Source: UBA1715 sp964346725
GTDB lineage: Bacteria; Bacteroidota; Bacteroidia; Bacteroidales; UBA1715
NCBI GenBank assembly: GCA_964346725.1
Contig: CAYFVM010000009.1
Location: forward strand, 1 to 64,000
Direction of reading: 5' to 3'
DNA: 64,000 bases
Positions 43,508-52,761 of this stretch are shown here, one piece after another. A model generated the notes under the pieces. It searched no databases. It saw nothing but the letters and a program-made list of their open reading frames with translations, and had not been told where the DNA came from. Every line of letters starts with the position of its first letter. The first letter of the stretch is position 1. A program made the position numbers and the translations under genes.

Positions 43508-46500
43508 TTATTTTTGTGCAAACTGCAACCATTCTTTGTTGCTAATGGCGAGTTTCAGTTTTTTCAAATCTTCGGCTTGTTTTATCTGCTCTACCACCCA
43601 AAGGCCTTTGCGGGCAATGTTGTAGGCTCCGTTGGCATCGGCATTTTTTGGTAAGTTTTCGCCACAGGTACGGCTGTCGTAAAACTCTCCCTTTACATTC
43701 ATCACCGGAGAAATCAGATAGTCGGTTTCTTTGCCGGTAATGCTGTTGCGCATTTGCAGCGTGAGTTTTAGCAAATGAAGCAAACCTTCAAAGAACTCCT
43801 TTTTGTCTTGGGTAATAATTTGCTCCTTCAAATTGCCATTAACATCTATTTTATAGGCATTGAAAAACTGTTTAAACGCATTGGTGAGCACTATTTCTTT
43901 GCTGTTCCATTCGCTGTTCTTTTCGGGGTTACGGAATGTTTCTATACGGTTGCCATAGGTGCAAAGCGTCCAATTCTGTTTTGTATCGTCGGCTTTCGTA
44001 TTGAAAAGGCTATAATGCTTTGTTTCAAACTCAAACCAATCTTTTTGGGCATTGTAGCGAATACGGTCGAACTTGGTGAAAAAGGCTTTTGCCTTGTCTA
44101 TGTTCTCATATCTTGTATCAAAGAGGTTTACAAAGCCCGTGGTAGGGTCCATTTTGCTGGTGTTCCAAGCCGGAATATAGAAAAGAATGCCGCTTTGTTT
44201 GCCTAACTTTTGGAAACTTTCGAATTTGCTGGTAAGCTGTAAGGCATGAAGCAAACCACCATTTTCGGTCGGAGCTTTTTTCTTGTCCACCAAATAATTG
44301 AGTTTGTCTATCAACATTTGCTCAAACTTCTGATATACTTGTTTCTCTACCTTTTGTCGTCCGCGCATAAATCCAAAATTCAAATCCTCGAGCACCACTA
44401 TCGCATTGTATTCAACAACCAGCTGCGCTATTTTATGAATTACTTGACTTAGATATCCTTCTTTCAGTTCCTTGATAGTTTCAATTGCCTGCCAACTTTT
44501 GCGAGCCTTGTCTCGTCCTTTCTCTCTCTCATCAAGTAAATCGTGATAATTGGTGCGATAGGTGTTTCCATTATATTCGTTGACTATCTCGTTCAATGTG
44601 AATTGTTTCTTCAGATTTCCTTGCATATCTATCAACGAGAGATACAATAAATGCCGTTCGCCACGGTCAATGCCTATGATGTGAGTAGCATTGCTCTTTT
44701 TCAGATATTCATTTACCGTAAGATTGATATTGTTGGTACCTGCACTTTTGAAATTCATGGTTATAGGCACGTGAAACAAGAATTTATCCAGCGTATAGCG
44801 TCGGTTCTTAATTAAGTCGTACTCAAATATACTTTGGCGTTTTTTGTTTTCGGGGTTTTTATTGTCTATGGGCATATTTGCAGGATGCGTAGGTTCTTCA
44901 CACGGCAAACTCGATTTACGGAAAAATACTTCCGCGTTGCCATTGAGTTTATAGACTACATCTTTCAAATTTTGCTCATCAAATAGCATTTTCCAATAGA
45001 GTGTGTGCATATTGGGTGTGCCTTTGCTATATGGCGAAAAGTCTTTGTTATAGATTTGGAACAAATACAGTTTGCCATCATCAACAAGTTGATTGACATA
45101 CGTCTCAGACACGTTACGGAACGTAATCTTATAGCCTTGTGCTTCCACCTCTCTATAAAATCCGCTCAAATCTTCATAAGAACGAGTGTCAGAGAAATGA
45201 AAATCAAAATTCTTCCAATCTTCATGTCTATTTATAGACGTTTTGAAGAAATCAATTAGCGTATGACAGTCATTGATATTGAAATTTGCACCTTTATTGT
45301 GCGTTTTTTTTTCATAATTTTCAAGTAATGTTTTGCTGGGTTTAAATTCATCGATACGCTTTTTTGAAAAAAACACTTTAGGAAGCATTTGATTGGCTAA
45401 CGGAAGTAGTTTGTATTCCATTTTTTCAAAACATTCGCCATCTGTTTTCAAGTTCTGAATATCAAAGACTTTGTTGAACTTTTTATGTATAATGCCTAAA
45501 TAGTACAGGCCGTTTTTGCGTAAGATAACTGTTGTGTTCTTCCGTTCTTTATTCAAATCCCAGCCGTCCATCAATGTTGAATTCTCAAAATTTAATTTGA
45601 TTTTTTCAGTTGAATATGGTTTGCGGGTCATGTAATTACGCACCTTATTATATAGAGAAGTAATGGCATCCAGCTGTTGCCAAAGCGCGGAAAAATCACC
45701 GTAAAACCGTTCGTCTTTGTCGGGCTCGTCACCTTTGCCGAGCAAAGGTTTCACAAACCATTGCAGTTCTTTAACGGCATCCAGCAACGTCTTTATTTTT
45801 TCAACGGCCATGTTGTCTTGCGAAAGGTTTTTATTATGCGGATACTCCGTATTCAAGATTTCCTTTACTTCCGCATAAGCATTGGCAATTCGAGCAAAGA
45901 GATTTTCTTTTTGCTTAGTTACGTTATTTTTTGCTCCCAATGTGGCAAAATAATCTTCCACCCGTTTGTTGTATGGTTTGCCCATATCAGACAAACATTC
46001 ATTTATAAAGCCAATGGATNNNNNNNNNNNNNNNNNNNNNNNNNNNNNNNNNNNNNNNNNNNNNNNNNNNNNNNNNNNNNNNNNNNNNNNNNNNNNNNNN
46101 NNNNNNNNNNNNNNNNNNNGATTTTCATGTATAAGTCGGTAAGCAATAGCTGTTGACTTATCTTCTGACGAATACATATTTTTCCGATTCTCGTAAAAAC
46201 CGGTAAAGTAGGTAGTAAAATTTTTAAATTCTTTAACCAATTCCTTTTCTTCAATGGTTTTTACAAATTTCAGCAAATCTTCTTTTATTAATTCTTTCTT
46301 ATCTATACGTTTATATACATCGTCTTGTGTAAGTTGACCGGCAATCTGTTTTCGAAGACTTTCCTGAACTTTTTTCAGGTTGTCGGTACGAGTTTCATCT
46401 TTGCTATTCAATAAATAATAGAAATAATATTCCGAAAGAGAATCTTTTTTGTTTTCAGATGAATAGTTCAATGTAAAGTTAGACAAGGCTCTTTCTATAA

Positions 46501-46684
46501 ATGCTTTGTGATATTCATCAATGATTTTTTTCACCTTTTTATAGTTATCAGTCCGGCGTTGGTCTTGCTCTATCAAGCCATTTTTTTCTATTGTATCTAA
46601 GGTTTTTCCAATTGGTCGTAACTCAAATCGAAGTGTTTTTGAAAGAGAGTAAAGGTTGGTAAATTGATTTAGAAGTGTTTCCAT
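43508..46684 (-). CDS. cas12a: Cas12a (Cpf1) RNA-guided DNA endonuclease, internal part lost to a gap
   Basis: The protein opens with the Cas12a N-terminus (FTNLYSLSKTLRFELRPIGK). FHVPITMNFK (H638, K646) and NEYLK carry the conserved crRNA-processing residues of the WED domain. RuvC-I is HIIGIDRGERHLLY (D673), RuvC-II VVLEDLNFGFMRG (E766) and RuvC-III DADANGAYNIARKG (D1016), in gap-included numbering. The bridge-helix/Nuc region lies between RuvC-II and RuvC-III. Undetermined bases cover residues 189-222, between STAIAYRLIHEN and SIGFINECLS. Compared with the recalled Porphyromonas-type Cas12a, about 215-220 residues belong there, so the real protein should be about 1,240 residues. It cleaves crRNA-matched DNA and processes its own crRNA. 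Confidence 0.95.
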   Translation of the reverse strand: METLLNQFTNLYSLSKTLRFELRPIGKTLDTIEKNGLIEQDQRRTDNYKKVKKIIDEYHKAFIERALSNFTLNYSSENKKDSLSEYYFYYLLNSKDETRTDNLKKVQESLRKQIAGQLTQDDVYKRIDKKELIKEDLLKFVKTIEEKELVKEFKNFTTYFTGFYENRKNMYSSEDKSTAIAYRLIHENXXXXXXXXXXXXXXXXXXXXXXXXXXXXXXXXXXSIGFINECLSDMGKPYNKRVEDYFATLGAKNNVTKQKENLFARIANAYAEVKEILNTEYPHNKNLSQDNMAVEKIKTLLDAVKELQWFVKPLLGKGDEPDKDERFYGDFSALWQQLDAITSLYNKVRNYMTRKPYSTEKIKLNFENSTLMDGWDLNKERKNTTVILRKNGLYYLGIIHKKFNKVFDIQNLKTDGECFEKMEYKLLPLANQMLPKVFFSKKRIDEFKPSKTLLENYEKKTHNKGANFNINDCHTLIDFFKTSINRHEDWKNFDFHFSDTRSYEDLSGFYREVEAQGYKITFRNVSETYVNQLVDDGKLYLFQIYNKDFSPYSKGTPNMHTLYWKMLFDEQNLKDVVYKLNGNAEVFFRKSSLPCEEPTHPANMPIDNKNPENKKRQSIFEYDLIKNRRYTLDKFLFHVPITMNFKSAGTNNINLTVNEYLKKSNATHIIGIDRGERHLLYLSLIDMQGNLKKQFTLNEIVNEYNGNTYRTNYHDLLDEREKGRDKARKSWQAIETIKELKEGYLSQVIHKIAQLVVEYNAIVVLEDLNFGFMRGRQKVEKQVYQKFEQMLIDKLNYLVDKKKAPTENGGLLHALQLTSKFESFQKLGKQSGILFYIPAWNTSKMDPTTGFVNLFDTRYENIDKAKAFFTKFDRIRYNAQKDWFEFETKHYSLFNTKADDTKQNWTLCTYGNRIETFRNPEKNSEWNSKEIVLTNAFKQFFNAYKIDVNGNLKEQIITQDKKEFFEGLLHLLKLTLQMRNSITGKETDYLISPVMNVKGEFYDSRTCGENLPKNADANGAYNIARKGLWVVEQIKQAEDLKKLKLAISNKEWLQFAQK
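46020..46119. other. Assembly gap (100 N) inside cas12a
   Basis: This is exactly 100 N, a scaffold placeholder. Flanking Cas12a segments imply the true missing length is several hundred bp (roughly 650 bp by alignment with a recalled homologue) rather than 100 bp. The lost part is in the REC lobe. Confidence 0.95.
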
Positions 46685-47095
46685 TGACTTTTTATAAAAC
46701 GTTTAATGATTATAGTATTTCATAAAAATAAAAAAAACATTTAACCATCTCTCTTATTTTGTAGATTTTTTAATTAAATTAAACCATATTGATTTTCCTC
46801 ATTTTATCAATGTTTTTTTACACAAATAGTTTCTTTTTTGCGAAACTTGGTTTACACACGTTCGACCGAAACATTACTTATTTTGCCAAATTTTCGAACA
46901 AGAGTCGAACAAATTACGACTAATGTATCAGATTGGTACATTCAAGAAATGCAGAAATACGGTAAAAACTGGGGCGTCTTTTTAATTTCCTATAGAAACA
47001 GTAATTTTCACAACACCACACACATAAAGTAACGAGGAGCGAATAGACAAAATATTTTTTTTTACATTTGCAAAAACAAAATAACTCGTATTAAA
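46685..47095. other. Noncoding region between divergent cas12a and nadC
   Basis: This is 411 bp of A/T-rich sequence. It should contain the cas12a promoter, but no good TAnnTTTG element is seen on the minus strand near 46700-46800. The nadC promoter box lies at 47063-47070. A 64-codon + strand frame at 46838 opens with TTG and resembles no known protein. Confidence 0.6.
47063..47070 (+). promoter_or_regulatory. Promoter -7 element of nadC
   Basis: TACATTTG matches TAnnTTTG and lies 25 nt before the nadC ATG at 47096. Confidence 0.5.
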
Positions 47096-47938
47096 ATGAT
47101 TGATAGTCCACTCATAGATGCAACGATTGACATTGCATTCAAAGAAGATATAGGCGATGGCGACCACACTACCTTGTCGTGCATTCCTCACGATTTGGAA
47201 GGTCGTGCACGTTTGCTGGTGAAACAAGATGGCATACTTTGCGGTATTGATTTGGCTCGCAAAATTTTCACAAAATTCGACCCAACCCTCAAAATGACAC
47301 AATACCTTCACGACGGCGATGCCATTAAAAAAGGCGACATTGCGTTTGAAGTTGAAGGCAAGACTATTTCAATACTCCAAACCGAACGATTGGTACTAAA
47401 CTTTATGCAACGATTGAGCGGTATAGCTACCCAAACGCACAACTACGTAAAACTGTTGGAAGGCACAAACACCAAAATTCTTGATACTCGCAAAACCACA
47501 CCGGGACTTCGTTTGCTCGAAAAATATGCGGTAAAAGTAGGTGGTGGCGAAAATCATCGCATAGGATTGTACGACATGATTCTCATAAAAGACAACCACA
47601 TAGACTATGCCGGGGGCGTAACTGCAGCTATTACCAAGACGCAGGAATATTTGAAAACAAAAGGCAAAAACCTCAAAATAGAAGTGGAAGCTCGCACACT
47701 CGATGAAATTCGTGAAATACTCAATTTCAATGTCGACCGCATTCTTATTGACAACTTCACCCCCGAAGAAACAAAAGGAGCGGTAGCCTTAATCAACGGA
47801 AAATGCAAAACGGAATCGTCAGGCGGAATTACCAAAGAATCAATACGCGCCTATGCCGAAGCTGGTGTTGACTATATTTCGGTAGGTGCTTTGACTCACC
47901 ACATAAGCAGTTTGGATTTGAGCCTTAAAGCATTTTAA
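47096..47938 (+). CDS. nadC: Nicotinate-nucleotide pyrophosphorylase (carboxylating)
   Basis: This 280-residue quinolinate phosphoribosyltransferase of NAD synthesis has DIAFKEDIGDGDHTT, RLVLNFMQRLSGIATQT, LDTRKTTPGLRLLEKYAVKVGGGENHR, LIKDNHID and VEARTLDEI. All catalytic Arg, Lys and Glu segments are present. It starts a run of mostly envelope-related genes on the + strand. Confidence 0.95.
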   Translation: MIDSPLIDATIDIAFKEDIGDGDHTTLSCIPHDLEGRARLLVKQDGILCGIDLARKIFTKFDPTLKMTQYLHDGDAIKKGDIAFEVEGKTISILQTERLVLNFMQRLSGIATQTHNYVKLLEGTNTKILDTRKTTPGLRLLEKYAVKVGGGENHRIGLYDMILIKDNHIDYAGGVTAAITKTQEYLKTKGKNLKIEVEARTLDEIREILNFNVDRILIDNFTPEETKGAVALINGKCKTESSGGITKESIRAYAEAGVDYISVGALTHHISSLDLSLKAF

Positions 47939-47944
47939 CAGACA

Positions 47945-49633
47945 ATGTCAACTGCATCACACGGTTTTCGAATCACACATTCTGTAGAGACGCACCACGG
48001 TGCGTCTCTATGTATTATTCTGTTCTGCCTTATTTTTTCACTACACGGAGTTGGGCAAACACTCCCTCCCGAAAAACCAAAATTGGTGGTAATGATAGTG
48101 GTGGAACAAATGCGTTACGAATATTTGGAACGCTTTAGTCCTCATTTTTCAAGTGGCGGTTTCAAAAAACTCATGACACTTGGCACACAGTGCATTGATG
48201 CCAATGTAAATTTCGCCTACGGCCAAAGTGCCAGCACCTTTGCTTCACTTGCTACGGGAACAACTCCGGCATTCCATGGCATTATAGACGACGCTTGGTA
48301 TAGTCGCAAACAACGTTCACGCGTTGAAAGTGTGAGAGATGAGAATTACCCCAGCGTAGGCAGCGATGCTCACGATGAATACATGGTGTCAGCCAAAAAC
48401 CTGATAGGCACTACCTTTGGCGACGAACTCCTTACGCAAAGTTTTGGTCGTTCACGATCATTTACCATAAGCCTTGACCAACATGCTGCTGTACTCTGCG
48501 CAGGACATAAATCAAATGGCGTATTTTGGCTCAACGAATATACCGGCGAATGGATGAGTGGCACATACTACAACAGAGTTTTGCCGGCGTGGCTCCACAC
48601 ATTCAACAACAAGGGATTAGCTAACTTGTACGCCAACCGCACATGGAACACATTTCTCCCTATAGAAAAATACAAAGAATCCACACCTGATGATATGCGC
48701 TATGAAATAGGTATACGCAATCAAAAAACGTTTCCGTACCATTTGCCACAACTCAAAGACCCATACAAACCGTACAAAATCTTAAAAGCAACCCCCTTTG
48801 GCAATACATACACCAAAGATTTGGCCATAGACCTCATAGAAAACGAGCAATTGGGTAAAGGCATAAACACCGACTTTTTGACCATAGCCTACACTGCCAC
48901 CGAAGAAATTGGGAATCGATTTGGTTGTTTATCAAAAGAAGTTGAAGACACCTACGTCCGTCTTGATTTTGAGTTGATGTTTTTCTTGAACTACTTAGAA
49001 ACACGTCTTGGAAAAGACAACGTATTAGTGATTTTAACCTCAAATCACGGCATTTCAATTTCCCCCAAAAGCGACTATCTAAAATCCATGAAGTTAGGCA
49101 TATTCAAACCATCTGAAACCATGTATTTGCTAGACAAGCACTTAGATGTAACGTTTGGAGAAGACAACTGGATAGAACACTATCAAAATCTACAGATATA
49201 CCTCAACCTCCAGGCTATGAAAAACCACAATGTAACAATAGCCGAAGTAGAAGACGACTGCACCGACTTTATGTCACAACTAAGTGGTATTCAAACAGTG
49301 GTAGGCTCGGTTTGGCTTGCCAACCATAACTTTTGCAGCAACGAAATTTACCGCAAAATAGATAATTCGTACAATAGTGCACGTTCAGCCAACTTATTCC
49401 TGGTACTAAAACCAGGATGGGGCGAACAAACAGTAGAATCGGTAGGGAATCACCTTTCACCCTACAACTACGACACACACATACCGCTCATTTGGTATGG
49501 GTGGAAAATGCAACCGCAAATTTTGCAACAACCAATTGATATAACTGATATTATCGTATCTTTGTGTACATTTACGAAAGTAGCAAAACCAACTATGGCA
49601 ACAGGAAAAAACATTGAAAACCTTATAAAATAA
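47945..49633 (+). CDS. PafA-like alkaline-phosphatase-superfamily protein, probably catalytically inactive
   Basis: The fold is clear from VVMIVVEQMRYEYLERF, ASLATGTTPAFHGI, EVEDTYVRLDFEL and NYDTHIPLIWYG. Compared with recalled PafA phosphatases, several ligands are changed: VDQMR to VEQMR, STDYIGH to ATEEIGN, TADHG to TSNHG, and the phosphate-binding SLKDR to SLDQH. Only the last His and one other metal ligand remain. The N-terminus has a hydrophobic signal segment (LCIILFCLIFSLHGVGQ), but a 26-bp palindrome lies between it and the ATG, so the true start is uncertain. An envelope role as a binding or scaffold protein is possible. Confidence 0.75.
   Translation: MSTASHGFRITHSVETHHGASLCIILFCLIFSLHGVGQTLPPEKPKLVVMIVVEQMRYEYLERFSPHFSSGGFKKLMTLGTQCIDANVNFAYGQSASTFASLATGTTPAFHGIIDDAWYSRKQRSRVESVRDENYPSVGSDAHDEYMVSAKNLIGTTFGDELLTQSFGRSRSFTISLDQHAAVLCAGHKSNGVFWLNEYTGEWMSGTYYNRVLPAWLHTFNNKGLANLYANRTWNTFLPIEKYKESTPDDMRYEIGIRNQKTFPYHLPQLKDPYKPYKILKATPFGNTYTKDLAIDLIENEQLGKGINTDFLTIAYTATEEIGNRFGCLSKEVEDTYVRLDFELMFFLNYLETRLGKDNVLVILTSNHGISISPKSDYLKSMKLGIFKPSETMYLLDKHLDVTFGEDNWIEHYQNLQIYLNLQAMKNHNVTIAEVEDDCTDFMSQLSGIQTVVGSVWLANHNFCSNEIYRKIDNSYNSARSANLFLVLKPGWGEQTVESVGNHLSPYNYDTHIPLIWYGWKMQPQILQQPIDITDIIVSLCTFTKVAKPTMATGKNIENLIK
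47985..48010. repeat. 26-bp perfect palindrome inside the PafA-like frame
   Basis: TAGAGACGCACC (47985-47996) and GGTGCGTCTCTA (47999-48010) form perfect 12-bp inverted arms around AC. This GAGACGCAC...GTGCGTCTC type of palindrome is a known kind of dispersed repeat in Bacteroidetes and cyanobacteria. It encodes SVETHHGASL just before the hydrophobic signal segment, so it looks inserted at the 5' end of the gene. Confidence 0.8.
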
Positions 49634-49636
49634 CGT

Positions 49637-50377
49637 ATGAAACATACACTACTCGGTCTCATCGCTCTTCTTTTGACTTGTACTACTGTAGCTCAAGAAC
49701 ACCGTAAAACTATCTATTTTACGCAACCGGGCGAGTTAAATTTCCAATTAACACAATCTGTAATTGAAGACAATACCGCAAGAAATGGCGTTAGAACATC
49801 TTATTTTACAAACTTTCCGGCATATATGCATGTCAATTTCAACAACATCATTGGATTAATGCCGGGCATAAGCATTCGTAACATAGGAATCAAGACAAAA
49901 GATGAACAAATCATTACCACTACTGATACTACTACGTATGATAAAATCAAACGACGCGTTTTTGCCGGAGGAGTTTCATGCGCTTTAAAAATCGGTTCTT
50001 TCAAAAAACACATGTGGGCGTATGCCGGCGGTGGCATTGACTGGGCTTTCCATTATCGTCAAAAACTCTATGAAACAGCACATAACAAAAAGGTCTCAAA
50101 AGATGGCGAATGGCTAAGCAATGCAACTCCAAGCACCATACCTTCTGTATTTGTGGGAATACAAACTCCTCTCGGATTAAATTTCAAAGCTACCTACTAC
50201 TTCAACGACTTCCTCAATCAAAACTACAATGGGACATTCGGCGATTTTAGCAAAATCACAAAATCACAATTATTCACGATAAGTGTATCAATTGTAATCA
50301 AAGATATGAAATCGGAAATTTCTGAAGATTTACCAATAGATACGCCCTCTAAAAAAGAGAAATCGGTAGAATTGTAA
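49637..50377 (+). CDS. Outer-membrane beta-barrel-like secreted protein
   Basis: This 246-residue protein starts with a signal peptide (MKHTLLGLIALLLTCTTVAQ), followed by beta-strand-rich sequence (GIKTKDEQIITTTDTTTYD, MWAYAGGGIDWAFHYRQ, NFKATYYFNDFL) in the style of outer-membrane barrels. It has no recognised family motif. It begins 3 nt after the PafA-like gene. Confidence 0.7.
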   Translation: MKHTLLGLIALLLTCTTVAQEHRKTIYFTQPGELNFQLTQSVIEDNTARNGVRTSYFTNFPAYMHVNFNNIIGLMPGISIRNIGIKTKDEQIITTTDTTTYDKIKRRVFAGGVSCALKIGSFKKHMWAYAGGGIDWAFHYRQKLYETAHNKKVSKDGEWLSNATPSTIPSVFVGIQTPLGLNFKATYYFNDFLNQNYNGTFGDFSKITKSQLFTISVSIVIKDMKSEISEDLPIDTPSKKEKSVEL

Positions 50378-50507
50378 ACAGGAAAAGAGATAAGAACCTC
50401 AGTTTTTTGATACAAAAAGACAAAAAAACAACGTTTGTAATTCAAAATATTCATTGTTCCTTGTGCATTGTTCTTTATTTTACTACATTCGTTGAAATTT
50501 CTCTAAT

Positions 50508-52628
50508 ATGAAACTGAAAAGAATCATACCGATTTCGGTAATCATCATAACCTCCTTACTTTTAGGAGCTTTCCTTATAAATGAGAAGAATGAACCAAGA
50601 GAAAAACTCATTCTCAATTCATCATATGAGATTCTAAATTCCTTGCATTACAGCCCACAAGACCTCAACGATAATTTTTCGCAACGAGTATTCGACTTAT
50701 ACCTACAAAGTCTTGACTACAGCAAAATGTACTTTACCAAAGACCAAATAGACATACTTTCAACATACAAAAACAGCATTGACGATCAAATACGTTCCGG
50801 CTCACTCGATTTCTTTAATCTCTCGATAGAATTGATTGATAGCCAAACAAAAAAAATAGAAGACTACTATGCCAAAGCACTCGAAAAACCTATAGACTAC
50901 ACCATTAGTGAGACCATAAACATAAATAGTGACAAACGCGACTATTGTACATCACAAACCGAGTTGGAAGACTATTGGCGCAAATACTTGAAATATCAAG
51001 TGCTTTCGGAAATGATAACATTGGAAAACGAGCAAAACAAAAAAGCAAAAGAATCTGATACTGTTACCGTGAAGTCGGAGGCTGAATTGGAAAAAATAGC
51101 TCGAGAAACGGTGTTAAAACGTACCGAAACACGATTCAAACGTATAAACAAAGTATCAAGAGACGACCGTTTCTCATCATTCATTAATGCAATTGCAGGT
51201 TCGTTTGATCCACATACCAATTACTTCCCTCCTACAAAACAAGAAGATTTCAATATCTCCATGTCAGGAAAACTTGAAGGAATTGGAGCTACACTTTCAG
51301 AAAAAGACGGTTACATAAAAGTAGTAGAAATAGTTCCCGGTAGTCCATCATGGAAACAAGGCGAATTGAAAGCAGAAGACATTATACTCAAAGTAGCTCA
51401 AGGCGACAATGAACCTATTGATCTTTTAGACATGAGATTGGACGAAGCTGTTCGTTTGATTCGTGGTCCCAAAGGATCAAAAGTGGTGCTTACCGTGAAA
51501 AAAATTGATGGCACAATTGTTAAAATCCCTATCATTCGCGATGTCATAGTGTTGGAAGAAAAATATGCCAAATCAACCATCATCACCACCAACGACAAAA
51601 AAACGTATCGCATAGGCTACATCTATTTGCCACAGTTCTACACTGACATGAACGACAGCCATGGTCGTCGTTGTTCCGATGATATTCGTAAAGAAGTTAC
51701 AAAACTCAAGGATGCCGGCGTTGATGGTATTATTATAGACCTACGAAACAATGGTGGTGGTTCGTTGAACGACGTGGTAGAAATAGGTGGACTATTTGTA
51801 AAAAGCGGTCCTATAGTACAAGTTAAATCATTGAACACACCGGCACGGCAATACAACGACAATGATGACAAAATACTCTATGACGGACCACTTGCTATTA
51901 TGGTTAACACCTTTAGTGCATCTGCATCTGAAATATTAGCGGCAGCAATGCAAGACTACAAACGTGCAATTATCATAGGCACAGAATCAACATACGGCAA
52001 AGGAACCGTACAACGTATTGTTGATATAGATCGTTTGGTGTCAAAAGAATATCGCTCTGATATGCCATTGGGAGCAATCAAAATCACCATACAGAAATTC
52101 TATCGTATCAACGGAGGAACAACACAATTTCAAGGAGTAAAACCAGATGTAATCCTCCCCGACCTTTATGATAAAATTGATATAGGCGAAAAAGAATTGG
52201 ATTATCCATTACAATGGTCTGAAATAAAACCGGTTCCATATACTGTATGGAACTATGCACCAAACATCAAAGAACTGTCAAAGAAAAGTGCTTTGCGCAT
52301 TCAAAAAGACACCTCTTTTGTACTCATTAAAGAAGCTGCTACATGGCTAGCCGACAAGAAAGAACAAGAATCTATTTCGCTGGAACTAAACGAATTTCGC
52401 AAGAAAGACAAAGAAGATTTAGCACTTTCGAAGAAATACAAAAACGCAGGAAAAGGTTCTGCCCCATTTGAAATAATCAGTTTAGGCACGGTTGACAAAG
52501 GTAACGCAGTTCTTGATTCGGTAGAAAACAAACATACCGAAGATTGGGATAAATCAATCAAAGAAGATATAACGCTATATGAATCCTATCGAATAATTTC
52601 TGATTACATTAGCGGAATAAAGAAATAA
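50508..52628 (+). CDS. C-terminal processing protease (S41/Tsp-type)
   Basis: This 706-residue protein has an N-terminal membrane anchor (ISVIIITSLLLGAFLI), a long helical N-domain, a PDZ domain (about 255-335, GKLEGIGATLSEKDGYIKV), and an S41 core with DGIIIDLRNNGGGS, the nucleophile Ser in VNTFSASASEIL (about residue 471), and the base Lys in STYGKGTVQ (about 496). The C-terminal part is a DUF3340-like extension, typical of Prc/Tsp. It degrades or processes periplasmic proteins. Confidence 0.93.
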   Translation: MKLKRIIPISVIIITSLLLGAFLINEKNEPREKLILNSSYEILNSLHYSPQDLNDNFSQRVFDLYLQSLDYSKMYFTKDQIDILSTYKNSIDDQIRSGSLDFFNLSIELIDSQTKKIEDYYAKALEKPIDYTISETININSDKRDYCTSQTELEDYWRKYLKYQVLSEMITLENEQNKKAKESDTVTVKSEAELEKIARETVLKRTETRFKRINKVSRDDRFSSFINAIAGSFDPHTNYFPPTKQEDFNISMSGKLEGIGATLSEKDGYIKVVEIVPGSPSWKQGELKAEDIILKVAQGDNEPIDLLDMRLDEAVRLIRGPKGSKVVLTVKKIDGTIVKIPIIRDVIVLEEKYAKSTIITTNDKKTYRIGYIYLPQFYTDMNDSHGRRCSDDIRKEVTKLKDAGVDGIIIDLRNNGGGSLNDVVEIGGLFVKSGPIVQVKSLNTPARQYNDNDDKILYDGPLAIMVNTFSASASEILAAAMQDYKRAIIIGTESTYGKGTVQRIVDIDRLVSKEYRSDMPLGAIKITIQKFYRINGGTTQFQGVKPDVILPDLYDKIDIGEKELDYPLQWSEIKPVPYTVWNYAPNIKELSKKSALRIQKDTSFVLIKEAATWLADKKEQESISLELNEFRKKDKEDLALSKKYKNAGKGSAPFEIISLGTVDKGNAVLDSVENKHTEDWDKSIKEDITLYESYRIISDYISGIKK

Positions 52629-52761
52629 CAGCACGTATTTGTTATTATTCCATTCAGATAACGGTTAGTTAGGTATAAATAGAGCGATATTCATTCAATA
52701 AATTTGATATTGTTTTTCTCTCTCAAGAAAAAAGTGTATGTTTCGGTATTAAAAATTAAAG

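Noticed and set aside
43508..46684. A naturally truncated Cas12a
   Set aside because: The low residue count arises from a 100-N placeholder in the middle. Both flanks are well-conserved Cas12a.
46838..47032. 64-codon + strand frame upstream of nadC
   Set aside because: It opens with TTG, lies in an A/T-rich divergent spacer, has no recognisable motif or ribosome-binding context, and overlaps neither neighbour's likely regulation.
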